64,000 nt of DNA from Cyclobacteriaceae bacterium (lineage in GTDB: Bacteria; Bacteroidota; Bacteroidia; Cytophagales; Cyclobacteriaceae), in assembly GCA_028285685.1 (NCBI GenBank), contig JANQOR010000021.1, positions 41,904 to 105,903 of the forward strand. The letters run 5' to 3'. Below, in pieces: positions 38,201 to 48,089 of this stretch. Position numbers and translations under genes: made by a program. Each line of letters opens with the position of its first letter. The stretch's first letter is position 1. A model generated the notes under the pieces. It ran no database searches and was not told the DNA's origin. It saw only the letters and a program-made list of their open reading frames with translations.

Positions 38201-41200
38201 TATTGAATTCGGATCTTGCCGCCTTCGGACGGAAGGTATTCCACCACCTTCCCATGATTTATTCGGAAGGTGCTCCTATTACCTTCGCCAGAAATGACTG
38301 ACGTCAGGTTTTCAAAGGCGATGAGTGCCTCTGAGTTTTCCTGGCTAAGATTACCTGCTGCCAAATCATCTGGTCGTTCGATTTGGGTCAGCTGCCCGTT
38401 GGTTGTTTGAGCAATTAGTCGGCCGTATTGATTATAGTTGTACGAAATTTCGTTCCCATTGCCCGCATTAGAAGACAGCAACCTTCCGGAATCATCGTAC
38501 GCCATCATAATCTCCTGCCCGTCAGCATGAGTAACCTTCTTTAGATAGCCCTCATCTACCTCAAAAAACGTCCTTCGACCGACATGATCGGTACTTGCTG
38601 ACAATGTCCCATCATTTAAATATTCGAAGTCCAGATAACCGCCCAAAGGATAGCTCACTTTCTTCAATCGATCATTTTCGTATGTGTACTTGGTCTTATT
38701 GTGGTTTTTATCCACGGTTGCTATATGTCTACCAAGTCGGTCAAATCTAACGACCGAACGATCCTTGTAAACCTTTGACCAAGTTCCATCGCTATGTTGA
38801 GTGAGTTTAGCATCAAAGTACCCTGGTGGAGCCTGGTAGTTTGTGTCGCAATACTGATCGTTCGATGCAAGACTGACCATACGCAGTACCTTGTTCTTCG
38901 GATCGTTGATTATTAGGTTTCCATGTCGATCACAGGTGATGAATTCAGGATTACCAAGCGGAGTTTGTAATGCGGGTGCGCCCTCCAAAGGAATTCCGGA
39001 TTCTCCGTTACCAGCTGCCATGTCGATAAAGCCATCTGGTGTAACAACCATGACACGATGTTGACTTGGTATTGAGATATAAATTTCGCCGGTAGGAGAA
39101 GCAGCCAACGATGTTGCTCCAACCAGCTTATAGTAAATGGCGTCAATGCCGATATCCAAAGTTCCCTGACCAGGGATTGCGGACCCGGCGACATGCGTAT
39201 AGTAGCCTGCCCGGTCGATTTTTCCTAAGCATTGCTGTCCTAAGCCAACATTAAATAGAAAGTAGATTTCACTCTTCTTTGAAATGACGAGATCGGTTGG
39301 CTCAGGAATAGAAGTCTTACAGGCGTCACTTACCTTTGGATCGTATTGAGAAATTGCACCGTTCCCCGCGATGGTCTTTAGGACTCCTGTTTTTAAGTTT
39401 AGTTTTCGTACCCGATGATTCCCCGTTTCTGCGAAATACAAGTTATCGTGATCGTCAACCGCAATGCCACCAGGAGTATCAATAGGAAAGAGCTTTAGTT
39501 TTTCATTCTCGGAGTCAAAGTACGTGCCGTCCGGTGTATACCCTGGCTTTGAATAGATCCCTTTGCTGTCGCCACCTTTTCTTACATACTCTCTGTATAC
39601 AGCCACCTGTTTGGCCTCTTCTTCCGGCAATTGTATTGCATTTCCATTCTCATCAAAATAGGTGAACTCATCCTCGACACCACTTCTATCTCCTCCCATG
39701 TTGATTGGATTCATTGCTCCTAAGACGACTCCAATTGACACGTTGCTACTACTGCTTCCACCACTTGAGTAATGAAATGTTGAAATATTACGAATGTAAT
39801 CAAAGGGAGCTACCGCATATATATGATTAGAGTTGCTATCGGAGACGAACAGCTGTCCATCGGTCCCTTCAGCCATTCCGGTGATTGTTGGGGAGGTATC
39901 TCCGGCTCGGTAAACTTCATCGGGATAGGTCTCAATGATTGAAGGTGTGATGTGTTGCCAATCATCCCTCCGAACATGTTTGTATCCTCGATATTTAGCC
40001 CTCCAGGTGTAGGTTCCTGCGCTTGGTATTCCCAACAAGATTTCTTCCTCATGGTCTCCATCGATTAATCTGAAGGTTCCTGCGCGAAACGCAGGCCATC
40101 CAATTAGACTTGCATAGATTTTCTCCGCCCAGGGCTTCCAGTAGTACTGAATAATATATTTGTGAAGGGCTTCCCGTAAATCTGGACCTGATTTATACTT
40201 AAACGTATTGAAGGGATGTTTTCTCAGCTCCCAAACCCCCGGTTCTCCACCGAACAATCTTTTCCAGAGGTAGAGGATCCAATCGTTGGATTCCGTGTAG
40301 TTCATTTCATCTTTTAACCCAAGGAACAGATCTGTTGCAACAACAATTAGTTTTGGAGTATGGTAAAGTTGCCCATCAAGTGTAATTTGAAAGGAAGGAT
40401 CCCCGATATTTGAGGGTTGCCAGAACGTTGGAAGGAGGTTGTCGAGTTCCTCTGGAGTAGGATCTCTGTCTAGTGCTAGTCTATACTGTTGTGTGACGAC
40501 ATGTTTAAGATGTTCATCAGAGTAGGTGAAATGAAATAGTGGATAAGGTCTCCACGAACTTTGAAACGGATCGCTGTCGGTCCACTCCTTTACTTCCTCT
40601 TTGCTGGGAACTTTGTCCATCAGGGCTCGGTAAAGGGCAATCACCAGTTCTTCATACTCAGGATAGAGGATTTCTGCCGCTTTAGAGGCGGCAATATATC
40701 TGACTGTTTGGTAGACAGAACTAAAGTAATGGGTGTATTTCTCAATCCAGCCGGCATAGGCACCAGTGTAACCGTACATCTTTTTACCATCTCTGCTTGC
40801 AGCAATCTTTTTGAAGTTCGCGTGTTTTATTTTTTGGATTCGATTAGAAACGGTGAAGACTTGCTTACCATCCGGACCGATCGTGAGCACCTGGTTTCTT
40901 CCAATTGGATACAATTCATGTTGATCTTCAAATTTCCACCCAGCTCCAAATACACTTTTGGATAAATTGTGAATAATCGTTTGTCCTGCTTCCTGGTTCA
41001 TCAGATAATCAACCGGGTCACCATACGCAAATTTGGAAGCATACACAGGTCCATGTCTGTGAAGGTCGTGTGCCTTCTCCACTACCTCCAGAAGTTTTTC
41101 AAGCTCGGCTTTTTTCTCTCCTTCCGAATTTTCCAACATCCACATCAGTCCATCGTGGTTGAAGAATCCTTTTTTGGCAACCTGGGCTGATTGTAACTGC

Positions 41201-44200
41201 TGATAGACCCGTCCATTGATTTTGTACTTCGCCAGCCAGGAATAAAGTCCGGTGGGATAATACGTGCCATCCTGGAAGCGAGGGACGATGTGATAGGTGA
41301 GGGTCATATCTTCGGGTAGTCTCGGATGTTCCTCACGTGTATCTTCTTCTCCAGGATGAGGTTCAGGACCAATTGGAGTCATAGGTCCCTGTATTGTAAA
41401 CTCCCCACTGTCCAAATCGGAGAACAAGCACCGACCTGTGATCGATTCCGGCCATACCGCTTGACGCCTTTCGACGCTTAAACGCATATCAATTTCGTAC
41501 AACTTGACTTTCCATTCTTGTTGTCTTAATCGATCCAATACTGCTTCGTAGCGTGACCCAAATGGCTTTGAGTTGCTCCGGATGCTTTCAGGAAATGGTA
41601 TGTGAGGTGTCTCGACTTCAGTAGGAAGGTAAGTAAGGAACCTCCGCTGTTCCTGATCCATTTTTTGGTTGATCCCAACGTTTCCCTTATGGTCTCGATA
41701 AGCTCGTAACCAAAAGGAATAATCAGCAAAGTACTCTACTCTTTTCGCAGATTCCTCCTGTTGGACATGGACATGTTCGATAACTTTAGTATTGGTGGTG
41801 ATCTCCCGCATTCCTCTAAAAACAGTAGACATCTGAACGATTGGGGCAGCAGCAAGGCTCGAGTAAACTAGTCTGGGCGTCTGTCGCTTGTTTAGAATCC
41901 GAAAGGACGGAAGCTGCAGGTGTGTGATCAAACCTCCTTTAACGGCATCATCCATTCCAGCAGAATACTCTTCATTTATTGGCTCTAATTGAGCGCCGGT
42001 TGGTAATGGAATGATCACTGAAAAGTGAGAAAGGCCATCTCCTTCAATGGATCTTAATTGGGTCCCATCTTCCGTGACGCTTGCTACCCCGGCAGTTGAA
42101 ATTGTTCCCCCAATTCCATCTATAGCAACCATCAAAATCTTTTCTCCAGCAGGTAGTTGTAACTCATTCGGAAGAGATAATTCCATGGGATCTCCGCTCG
42201 ATACCGAAAGACCGGAAGGTCCGAAAACTGCAGCATTGCAATTCGGAAAGGTGTCAGGAATTTCGTATGGCAACTGCCTGACAGGTACCAATGCCATGGT
42301 GATAGCTGCGACTTCCCCACGAAAAGACACTTCGGTATCTTTTGGTATTACCAGCTCAAAACCAGGAGTAGCTGGATCAAAGAAGGTTTTCCCCTTACCC
42401 GTTTCCTGCTCCTCAGCTGGCTCAAGCAACGGAATAAGAAAGATATCCTGGACTTTTGTGATTTGGCCAAATTCCGTTTCAATAGTCAACTTAGCAGACT
42501 CAAAAAAGGCGTTGTTTGGCTCGATCTCAACCGTCAATTTTCCTCCTGGAACATTGAGTAGAATGAAATGGCCATCCTCGTCTGTCCAGGTCACTTGCTC
42601 TGACTTTGGCTCGAAAATTTTCACACCGTTGACTGGTTCCTGCTGCTGACTCAACACTTTACCTGTTATGCCAGCCAAATCTGAGTTGATTCTATAAACA
42701 TTGATGGTGTTCGAGAATTGCGAATTTCCAGCTTTGTCAGTTGCACTTATGACGAGAGTGTTTTGCCCGACAGTAAGAGGAATATCTCCGGAGAAAGCTT
42801 CTTGGTCAACATTAATTGTTTGCCCGTCCAATTCAATGTTCTCGAGATGATCATCTGTAACCGATCCTTCGATCTTGATGGAATCCTGACTTGTAAAATG
42901 AGGTGAAAGCGGATTATTTATCTGAATGAGTGGTGGCGTACGATCAATCGTAAAAGTCCATTTTTCAGATCGTGTTGAATTGCCAAATAAATCTCGTGCT
43001 TCCGCATGAATCTCGTGGACTCCCTCGTCACCATCAGTGAAATTGTAAGAGATGCCGGAGCTGGTTTGGACTCCCTCTGCGGAAACGTCAATTCCATCGA
43101 TAAATAGCTTAAAACCTTCAGGGTCTACTTCGCTCAGCTCATCGGTAGCACTAACCTCAATAACAACCTGACCGTTATTGACGAAGGATCCTGAAATTGG
43201 TTGAATCAGTGAAATCGTGGGGCCGGTGGTATCTAGGGTAAATGTCTCCGTTAGTTCCCGTCTGTTTCCAGAATTAAAAAGTAGCGATAAATTGAACGCA
43301 TAAAAACCGTCAGAAAGTTGATCCGTCGGAAAAACGTACCGGCCATCCTTTACTATTATCTCATTGGTTATGTCTTCACCGTTCAGCGTAGCTTGATATT
43401 CTTTGAGACCAGAATGGGGATACCTTGCAAATATTTCCGGACCTGACCTTTGAAGAATCGAGCGGTCCAGGGTCATGTGGACCTCCCGTATTCTCCTCAA
43501 TATGTTGCGAGCGCGCGTGATTTCAACTTCTAGCAAACGTGCGATCTCCTCCGCAGATAGAATTGCTAGTTGATTTAGATTGTATTTGAAAAGTGCCTGC
43601 CACTGTCTGCGATTCCATCTGAAATTATTAAGAATATTTGCTTTTGTCACCGCATCGGGGAGGTCATGGGCATGAACGTCAGGTATGAAATGAAGACTGG
43701 GGTCGACAGATAACAAGTCGTATATCTTATTGACATTTTTTGACTTGAATTTTGTGGCAATTGTATTGCCAATTTCTGACAGTGCGCTCAGCGGTAGCTG
43801 CATCACTTCTCTCAATTGATACTTGGCAACCTCGAATTCCAACTTCTGCAATCTGTCGCTGTCAGAAAAAACAGAAAACAGCTCCACCTCTGGCGCAAAT
43901 CGCTCAAGCAATAATCTTCTGTTGATAGGTTTTACCAAGAAGTAATCAGTGTCCTCAAGCTTAATGTGCAACATGCGCCACCCCGATGTACCTTCCAATT
44001 CGAATGACATTCGGTAAAAGAACCAAGTCCCTTTGTTGAGATTTTCAGGGTTCTTCAGATTGTATGGAACAAATGCAGAAATATTCTTTTCTTTCGTATC
44101 AATTGATGCATCATCTATCTCTAAAGAGAGTTGAGGAGCTAGATTTAAATCATCTTTTCTGAACCAAAGAGCTATGTCGATGAAGGTTTTGGAACTATTT

Positions 44201-44262
44201 GCGTAGTTAATTCGACTTTTTGTGAATATTCTCCCACTAATAACATTGTTCGGCTGTGACAT
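35287..44262 (-). CDS. Giant Rhs/YD-repeat (teneurin-like) protein with variable C-terminal tip
   Basis: A 2991-residue protein, one of the largest in the window. No classical signal peptide at the N-terminus. Order of parts: about 1-340 unrecognised, mixed; about 345-530 two Ig-like domains (TPPLIQINNPLS and similar); about 535-590 carboxypeptidase-regulatory-like (ITGKVLSQQQEPVNGVKIF); about 1100-1400 a helical region with DUF4214-like pieces (ALYRALMDKVPSKEEV, QYRLALDRDPTPEEL); about 1460-1810 NHL propeller (PGGIAVDDHDNLYFAETGNH); about 1820-2600 YD repeats (YTYENDRLKKVSYPLGGYLD); about 2610-2694 the Rhs core (YYFRMRHYDPSLGRFIQPDP, then YVNNNPLTYTDPSGL). The final 297 residues are a distinct tip with a hydrophobic helix and proline-rich linker, as in Rhs toxins, but no known toxin motif is visible. 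Confidence 0.88.
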   Translation of the reverse strand: MSQPNNVISGRIFTKSRINYANSSKTFIDIALWFRKDDLNLAPQLSLEIDDASIDTKEKNISAFVPYNLKNPENLNKGTWFFYRMSFELEGTSGWRMLHIKLEDTDYFLVKPINRRLLLERFAPEVELFSVFSDSDRLQKLEFEVAKYQLREVMQLPLSALSEIGNTIATKFKSKNVNKIYDLLSVDPSLHFIPDVHAHDLPDAVTKANILNNFRWNRRQWQALFKYNLNQLAILSAEEIARLLEVEITRARNILRRIREVHMTLDRSILQRSGPEIFARYPHSGLKEYQATLNGEDITNEIIVKDGRYVFPTDQLSDGFYAFNLSLLFNSGNRRELTETFTLDTTGPTISLIQPISGSFVNNGQVVIEVSATDELSEVDPEGFKLFIDGIDVSAEGVQTSSGISYNFTDGDEGVHEIHAEARDLFGNSTRSEKWTFTIDRTPPLIQINNPLSPHFTSQDSIKIEGSVTDDHLENIELDGQTINVDQEAFSGDIPLTVGQNTLVISATDKAGNSQFSNTINVYRINSDLAGITGKVLSQQQEPVNGVKIFEPKSEQVTWTDEDGHFILLNVPGGKLTVEIEPNNAFFESAKLTIETEFGQITKVQDIFLIPLLEPAEEQETGKGKTFFDPATPGFELVIPKDTEVSFRGEVAAITMALVPVRQLPYEIPDTFPNCNAAVFGPSGLSVSSGDPMELSLPNELQLPAGEKILMVAIDGIGGTISTAGVASVTEDGTQLRSIEGDGLSHFSVIIPLPTGAQLEPINEEYSAGMDDAVKGGLITHLQLPSFRILNKRQTPRLVYSSLAAAPIVQMSTVFRGMREITTNTKVIEHVHVQQEESAKRVEYFADYSFWLRAYRDHKGNVGINQKMDQEQRRFLTYLPTEVETPHIPFPESIRSNSKPFGSRYEAVLDRLRQQEWKVKLYEIDMRLSVERRQAVWPESITGRCLFSDLDSGEFTIQGPMTPIGPEPHPGEEDTREEHPRLPEDMTLTYHIVPRFQDGTYYPTGLYSWLAKYKINGRVYQQLQSAQVAKKGFFNHDGLMWMLENSEGEKKAELEKLLEVVEKAHDLHRHGPVYASKFAYGDPVDYLMNQEAGQTIIHNLSKSVFGAGWKFEDQHELYPIGRNQVLTIGPDGKQVFTVSNRIQKIKHANFKKIAASRDGKKMYGYTGAYAGWIEKYTHYFSSVYQTVRYIAASKAAEILYPEYEELVIALYRALMDKVPSKEEVKEWTDSDPFQSSWRPYPLFHFTYSDEHLKHVVTQQYRLALDRDPTPEELDNLLPTFWQPSNIGDPSFQITLDGQLYHTPKLIVVATDLFLGLKDEMNYTESNDWILYLWKRLFGGEPGVWELRKHPFNTFKYKSGPDLREALHKYIIQYYWKPWAEKIYASLIGWPAFRAGTFRLIDGDHEEEILLGIPSAGTYTWRAKYRGYKHVRRDDWQHITPSIIETYPDEVYRAGDTSPTITGMAEGTDGQLFVSDSNSNHIYAVAPFDYIRNISTFHYSSGGSSSSNVSIGVVLGAMNPINMGGDRSGVEDEFTYFDENGNAIQLPEEEAKQVAVYREYVRKGGDSKGIYSKPGYTPDGTYFDSENEKLKLFPIDTPGGIAVDDHDNLYFAETGNHRVRKLNLKTGVLKTIAGNGAISQYDPKVSDACKTSIPEPTDLVISKKSEIYFLFNVGLGQQCLGKIDRAGYYTHVAGSAIPGQGTLDIGIDAIYYKLVGATSLAASPTGEIYISIPSQHRVMVVTPDGFIDMAAGNGESGIPLEGAPALQTPLGNPEFITCDRHGNLIINDPKNKVLRMVSLASNDQYCDTNYQAPPGYFDAKLTQHSDGTWSKVYKDRSVVRFDRLGRHIATVDKNHNKTKYTYENDRLKKVSYPLGGYLDFEYLNDGTLSASTDHVGRRTFFEVDEGYLKKVTHADGQEIMMAYDDSGRLLSSNAGNGNEISYNYNQYGRLIAQTTNGQLTQIERPDDLAAGNLSQENSEALIAFENLTSVISGEGNRSTFRINHGKVVEYLPSEGGKIRIQYNFHGLPELIKRSSGSQIEISYNEQGDRLTLRDSFTGSFIETIYDALGSKLEERNSEGIVAKFTYDRKGNLLQSSLSRNDDSVVVSEKEYSENGLVEKRIRKGVETVYVYNDQGNLIGESRGYIETQLERDLAGNILKEKKGDIERHFTYDQLNRLLITTDGEDSSQYTYDLQGNLSTISDAVGGTQKLDYDGRNRLVRVENRGGMVWEFEYDWEDRLIETRFPDGTNLTREWQGRSGMDELSGDWNRIITYFDDGSKRSAWTEVGAFSKTIDESGRIISYLSIVEDQVFVLDYELNTINQFLSIKSDGQELIYSHSPFGQIETIDCGPFNLHFKYDENGHLTEIARGNGWKTSHEPDEAGFFSNTKDEHASLGEIDKVLEIDAGGKITSRKQSNNYCQYTYDSKAQLTKVLESAVSRNYHYDKIGNRLSGPAGEYQYDEQHHLLLSCPNYDYLWNAHGQLVEKKAKNSADRHTYSYFPNGQLASFKNFDAEEIPLVAAEYHYDANHRRIRKVVNYRDEPEKNQYKHWIYHGTNAFFELNEQMQIVRQYVSGETDAWFGFIEGEEAYYFLVDHLGSVQKVVNSNGEEVASYRYDEFGQLLESSEQVKNSIRFTGREYDEESGLYYFRMRHYDPSLGRFIQPDPYLGSTEKSKTLLNRYAYVNNNPLTYTDPSGLSPHNIMMAGEATMWILEMIWEIIKFLLSPGAGKAAADSTVKAGDFRTDQEVASANTDIYSQLRETTELLGDVLDQAIGSVLGEMWDKVSDWFDWGTPEIELPSLDEVTGSDFPETSGIDLPPAGDIPMESSIPLSEKFYTPLIPGPSPPKVFPYVVSIQWLHGVGNENFMYYVNNSNHFWTPKNHEGDAIEGFYYLNYLISQGLSGLVDTVATLILMVEPGVSNVRLFYGRTEISLVDTVGNQRIFLKRNGINNPQVLNGNRVLYFDIYQLKGFFRCTYKVGADHYEHEWFFGHKTN

Positions 44263-44444
44263 TCTTGATGGTGTATTAAAAGCAATTCATCATCTTATTG
44301 GAAGTTTAGGATTCAATTTCTTCCATTCGACTGTTAACAAATGTCCCAATTTTAAAGAGCTGAGACAATACCCAACTTAAGGTATTTATGCTCTCAATTA
44401 GAGGTTAACTGAATGTAGCGGTAGAATTTGATCCGTACCATTAC

Positions 44445-45407
44445 TTATTTGATGCCTTCAAGAAATTCATTGGTGTATTTATATCCCCTATTGTACAGAT
44501 CTTTCTTCTGCTCAGGAGTCAAATCGAACGAGGAATCTCCATCTATAGTAATGGTCACTATACGTTGTTGTTCGTCAGGGTTTGTCTCAATAACAGAAAT
44601 CTGTCCATCCACAACGATCTGATATAAGGCCTCGAAATATGCCTTGAAAGAAGAACCGTACTTTAGCTTTATTTCTGCTTGATCATCGGCAATATTGTGA
44701 ACCAAAAAGCCGAGAGTCTTTAAATTGACTTCACCGTTAATTTCGTTGAAGGGTTGATAATCGAAGAAGTTAACTGGAAAGTCAAACACGACACCACCAT
44801 CGATATGTAGATATTCTCCAGGTAATCCTTGTGAAAACTTCCATGCAGGAAAAACAAATGGGATCGAAATGGAAGATCTTACTGCTTCCCATAGTTTAAC
44901 GTCCGGCGTTTTTCTAAATGAAAGTTCGGTTAAGGAATAGGTATTCAGGTTGGCTGTGAAAATGTACAACTCAGGCGCATCCTTATTCTGAAGATCAGCA
45001 AAAGTGGCGTCTTCGGACAAGCCAAGAGTTGACTCCGATACGTAACATTTGAGAAGTGTCTCTAACCTTTTTCCTTTATAGTATCCAAATTCTTTCTTTA
45101 CCCTGAAAATGTTTGGTTTGTCTTCCAAAGACGAAAAATCAATATCAAACATAATTTTCTTGATTTTTTCGGGTGTATACTTAAGGGCATACAACAATGA
45201 GATAATCGATCCTGACGAAACTCCTGCCACTCTTTTCACATTCGTGAATCTACCATCATCCTGTATTGCCTGCAGTGCTCCAACATGAGTTACCCCTCTT
45301 GAGCCTACTCCCTGAAAAACAAAGTTTTCAATTTTAGATGGAATAACTTGGGCCTGGATAAGTGATGACAATAGCATCAAAGTGGCCGAAAAATAGATTG
45401 TTTTCAT
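44445..45407 (-). CDS. Exported patatin-like phospholipase
   Basis: A 320-residue lipid acyl hydrolase of the patatin family. A signal peptide (KTIYFSATLMLLSSLIQAQ) directs export. The catalytic elements are complete: glycine-rich oxyanion loop FQGVGSRGVTHVGAL (about residues 31-45), nucleophile Ser in VAGVSSGSIISLL (GxSxG, about residue 65) and the Asp of the dyad in HIDGGVVFDFP (about residue 200). Expected role: cleavage of phospholipids or acyl lipids in the periplasm or outside. It lies 182 bp upstream of the Rhs gene and diverges from the ole genes. Confidence 0.9.
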   Translation of the reverse strand: MKTIYFSATLMLLSSLIQAQVIPSKIENFVFQGVGSRGVTHVGALQAIQDDGRFTNVKRVAGVSSGSIISLLYALKYTPEKIKKIMFDIDFSSLEDKPNIFRVKKEFGYYKGKRLETLLKCYVSESTLGLSEDATFADLQNKDAPELYIFTANLNTYSLTELSFRKTPDVKLWEAVRSSISIPFVFPAWKFSQGLPGEYLHIDGGVVFDFPVNFFDYQPFNEINGEVNLKTLGFLVHNIADDQAEIKLKYGSSFKAYFEALYQIVVDGQISVIETNPDEQQRIVTITIDGDSSFDLTPEQKKDLYNRGYKYTNEFLEGIK

Positions 45408-45533
45408 AGTGAAGTGGTGGTTGGTGCTATACCCAAGTTACTATTTATTATCTTATTTCGCATAAACCACATAGAGGGATATACCAAATTTGCGTGGATA
45501 GTGTTTTTGTTGCTAATCCATTATCTTCCATTA

Positions 45534-46427
45534 ATGGAATCACTATACCCCTTCGAGTCACGTTATCTTGATCTTGATGGAAATCGATATCATTACCTGG
45601 ATGAAGGGAGTGGTGAAGTCCTTCTCATGGTTCACGGAAATCCTACCTGGTCTTTTTATTATAGAAACCTCATATTAAATCTTAGAAGTGGATATAGAGT
45701 GGTGGTCCCTGATCATGTCGGATGCGGGTATTCAGACAAACCCCTGAAATACAGCTATACACTCCAGCAGCATATAGATAATCTAACTGCCCTCATCCGC
45801 ACGCTAGACCTTAAGAATATCACATTGCTTATGCACGACTGGGGTGGACCTATAAGCATGGGTTATGCCGTGGATCACCCTAATAATGTGAAAGATATCA
45901 TACTATTTAATACCGCGGCATTTTGGCTCCCAGAGCTTCCACTTAGCCTTCGACTGTTGCAAAAACCACTCCTTGGATCTTTGCTTGTCAAGCAACTGAA
46001 TCTATTCGTATGGTCCGGGATTCTAATAGGTAGTCGCAAGACCATGAGGCAAGATGTTCGGTCGGGCTACTTAAAGCCTTACAATTCATTCAAAAACAGG
46101 GTCGGTGTTCTGGAGTTTATAAGGGACATACCTATGAGCAAAAAACATCCCAGCTTTGGGACTCTCAAGTCGATTGAGGATAAATTGCACATTCTTCTCT
46201 ATCATAGGTTACTAATCATTTGGGGACGTAGGGATCCAGTTTTCACAGAGGCTTTTCTTGATGAATGGAGAAGGCGCTTTCCTCAAGCTGTCATCAAGGT
46301 AATTGAAGAGGCTGGCCACTATGTTGTGGAAGATGGCATTGACGAAATCGTTCCGTACGTTAACAATTTTTTAAACGCTGATGTTGGTGACCTCTCTATG
46401 GATAGCAGAATATCAAATATTGAATAA
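45534..46427 (+). CDS. oleB: OleB-type alpha/beta hydrolase (beta-lactone decarboxylase)
   Basis: A 297-residue alpha/beta hydrolase of the haloalkane dehalogenase-like class. Motifs: VHGNPTWSFYYRNL (oxyanion region, about residues 33-46), nucleophile Asp102 in LMHDWGGPISMG, acid in WGRRDPVF and His in EEAGHYVVEDG. OleB decarboxylates the beta-lactone made by OleC to a cis-olefin. The assignment rests on this sequence plus the oleC and oleD genes directly behind it. I chose the ATG at 45534, where the fold begins; a longer frame from 45414 adds 40 hydrophobic residues overlapping the divergent promoter region. The gap to oleC is 3 bp. Confidence 0.85.
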   Translation: MESLYPFESRYLDLDGNRYHYLDEGSGEVLLMVHGNPTWSFYYRNLILNLRSGYRVVVPDHVGCGYSDKPLKYSYTLQQHIDNLTALIRTLDLKNITLLMHDWGGPISMGYAVDHPNNVKDIILFNTAAFWLPELPLSLRLLQKPLLGSLLVKQLNLFVWSGILIGSRKTMRQDVRSGYLKPYNSFKNRVGVLEFIRDIPMSKKHPSFGTLKSIEDKLHILLYHRLLIIWGRRDPVFTEAFLDEWRRRFPQAVIKVIEEAGHYVVEDGIDEIVPYVNNFLNADVGDLSMDSRISNIE

Positions 46428-46430
46428 ATC

Positions 46431-48089
46431 ATGAGTCAGATTACTCATGGCTTGATAGCAGGTGTCATCGAATACGCAGAGAGATACCCGGATAAAACGG
46501 CTCTAATTATCCATGATAGGTCAAGGTCGTCAAGGCCTGTGGCATATAAGGAAATCACCTATAAAAAGCTTAACAACGATAGTAATCGCTATGCTAACGG
46601 ATTAAAAAAGATTGGCATCAAACGTGGCATGAAGGTCTTATTCCTGGTGCGTCCTGGCTTGGAATTTATTTCTCTGACTTTCTCGCTTGGGAAAATCGGT
46701 GCAGTCCCAATTTTCATTGATCCAGGTATGGGCAAAAAAGCGCTATTAAAGTGTGTCGCTGAGGTTGAACCAGATGCGATGATCACCGTTCCAGAGGTTC
46801 TGCTCCTCAAGTGGCTTTTTCCCAGGCACTTCAATTCAATCAAACGCAGCATTGTTACCAAATCATGGCTGGGTGTTGGTAGCGACCTTCGCTCAATCCT
46901 TTCTGATAATCCGAGCGATTTCTCTCCTGCCGATACAACGGAAGATGATCCCTTTGCCATCGTCTTTACTACAGGCAGTACTGGAACACCGAAAGGCGTT
47001 GTCTATCAGCACCGAACCATGATCGCGCAAATTGAGACGATTAGAGAGAGTCTTTTTTTGAACGAAAATGATGTGGTTCTCGAAGCATTTGCACCTTTCG
47101 CCCTGAGAGATGTTGCAATGGGTGCAACGTGCCTGCTTCCAAAAATGGATCCCTCCAAGCCCGCCGAAGTTGATCCCGAGTCGATCATTTCTGTAATCGA
47201 CTCACATCGCCCAACATTTGCCTTTGGTTCACCGGCCTTCTGGGGTCGCATAGCTACATTTTGTGTAAAGAAAAGTATCGGGCTGCCATCCCTCAAAAAC
47301 ATCATGCTTGCTGGAGCGCCTGTTCCGTTTCAACTAATTGAGGATTTGAAGTCAGTATTGGATGACGATAATGAAGTTCACACTCCTTATGGTGCTACAG
47401 AGGCTTTGCCCTTAACCTCTATTGGCGGTACCGAAATCCTGGAGCGCACGGCTCTACATACAAGTCGTGGGGGCGGGATTTGTGTGGGTAGAGCCCTACA
47501 TGGAGTGGAGTTAAAAATCCTTGAAATAAGTGACGTAGCGATTGAGCAATGGGATGAGGAGCTTATCTTGAATGTCGGCGAGATTGGAGAAATTGTGGTC
47601 AAAGGAGATATGGTAACCCGGGAATATTTTAAAAGACCCAAGGAGACCGCCATGAGCAAGATCCGTGATGGTGCAACCATTTGGCACAGGATGGGGGATG
47701 TAGGGTACCTGGATGAGCAAGGCAGGCTTTGGTGTTGTGGACGCAAAAACCACCGCGTAATCACTGGAAATAGGACCATTCTTACTTTACCCTGTGAATC
47801 CATATTTAATCAACATCCGGCTGTTTTTCGATCCGCACTGGTCGGAGTTGGCGAAAAGGCTCACCAGCGACCAGTGATCGTTATAGAACCGGTCAAAGAA
47901 AAAATGCCCAAGGACAAGGCTGGTCGTTCTGAGCTTACAACAGAACTTCTGGAGCTAGGAGAACAAAACGATGCTTCCAGGGGAATAGAGGATGTTCTGT
48001 TTCATTCCAAGTTCCCAGTGGACTATCGACACAATGCTAAAATATTGCGCGAAAAATTGGCAAAATGGGCAGCGACCAAGATCAGATAA
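46431..48089 (+). CDS. oleC: OleC-type beta-lactone synthetase (AMP-dependent)
   Basis: A 552-residue ANL-superfamily enzyme. It has the adenylation P-loop FTTGSTGTPKGVVY (about residues 177-190), PYGATEALPLTSIGG (about 321-335) and MGDVGYLDEQGRLWCCGRKN (about 424-443), the last two being characteristic of OleC. OleC converts a 2-alkyl-3-hydroxy acid to a beta-lactone using ATP in long-chain olefin synthesis; related enzymes make beta-lactone natural products. A normal acyl-CoA ligase is a weaker alternative. It overlaps oleD by 25 bp and follows oleB by 3 bp. Confidence 0.88.
   Translation: MSQITHGLIAGVIEYAERYPDKTALIIHDRSRSSRPVAYKEITYKKLNNDSNRYANGLKKIGIKRGMKVLFLVRPGLEFISLTFSLGKIGAVPIFIDPGMGKKALLKCVAEVEPDAMITVPEVLLLKWLFPRHFNSIKRSIVTKSWLGVGSDLRSILSDNPSDFSPADTTEDDPFAIVFTTGSTGTPKGVVYQHRTMIAQIETIRESLFLNENDVVLEAFAPFALRDVAMGATCLLPKMDPSKPAEVDPESIISVIDSHRPTFAFGSPAFWGRIATFCVKKSIGLPSLKNIMLAGAPVPFQLIEDLKSVLDDDNEVHTPYGATEALPLTSIGGTEILERTALHTSRGGGICVGRALHGVELKILEISDVAIEQWDEELILNVGEIGEIVVKGDMVTREYFKRPKETAMSKIRDGATIWHRMGDVGYLDEQGRLWCCGRKNHRVITGNRTILTLPCESIFNQHPAVFRSALVGVGEKAHQRPVIVIEPVKEKMPKDKAGRSELTTELLELGEQNDASRGIEDVLFHSKFPVDYRHNAKILREKLAKWAATKIR

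Noticed and set aside
45414-45533. Longer start for the OleB-type hydrolase
   Set aside because: The added 40 residues are hydrophobic, lack similarity to the fold, and overlap the divergent promoter region of the patatin gene.
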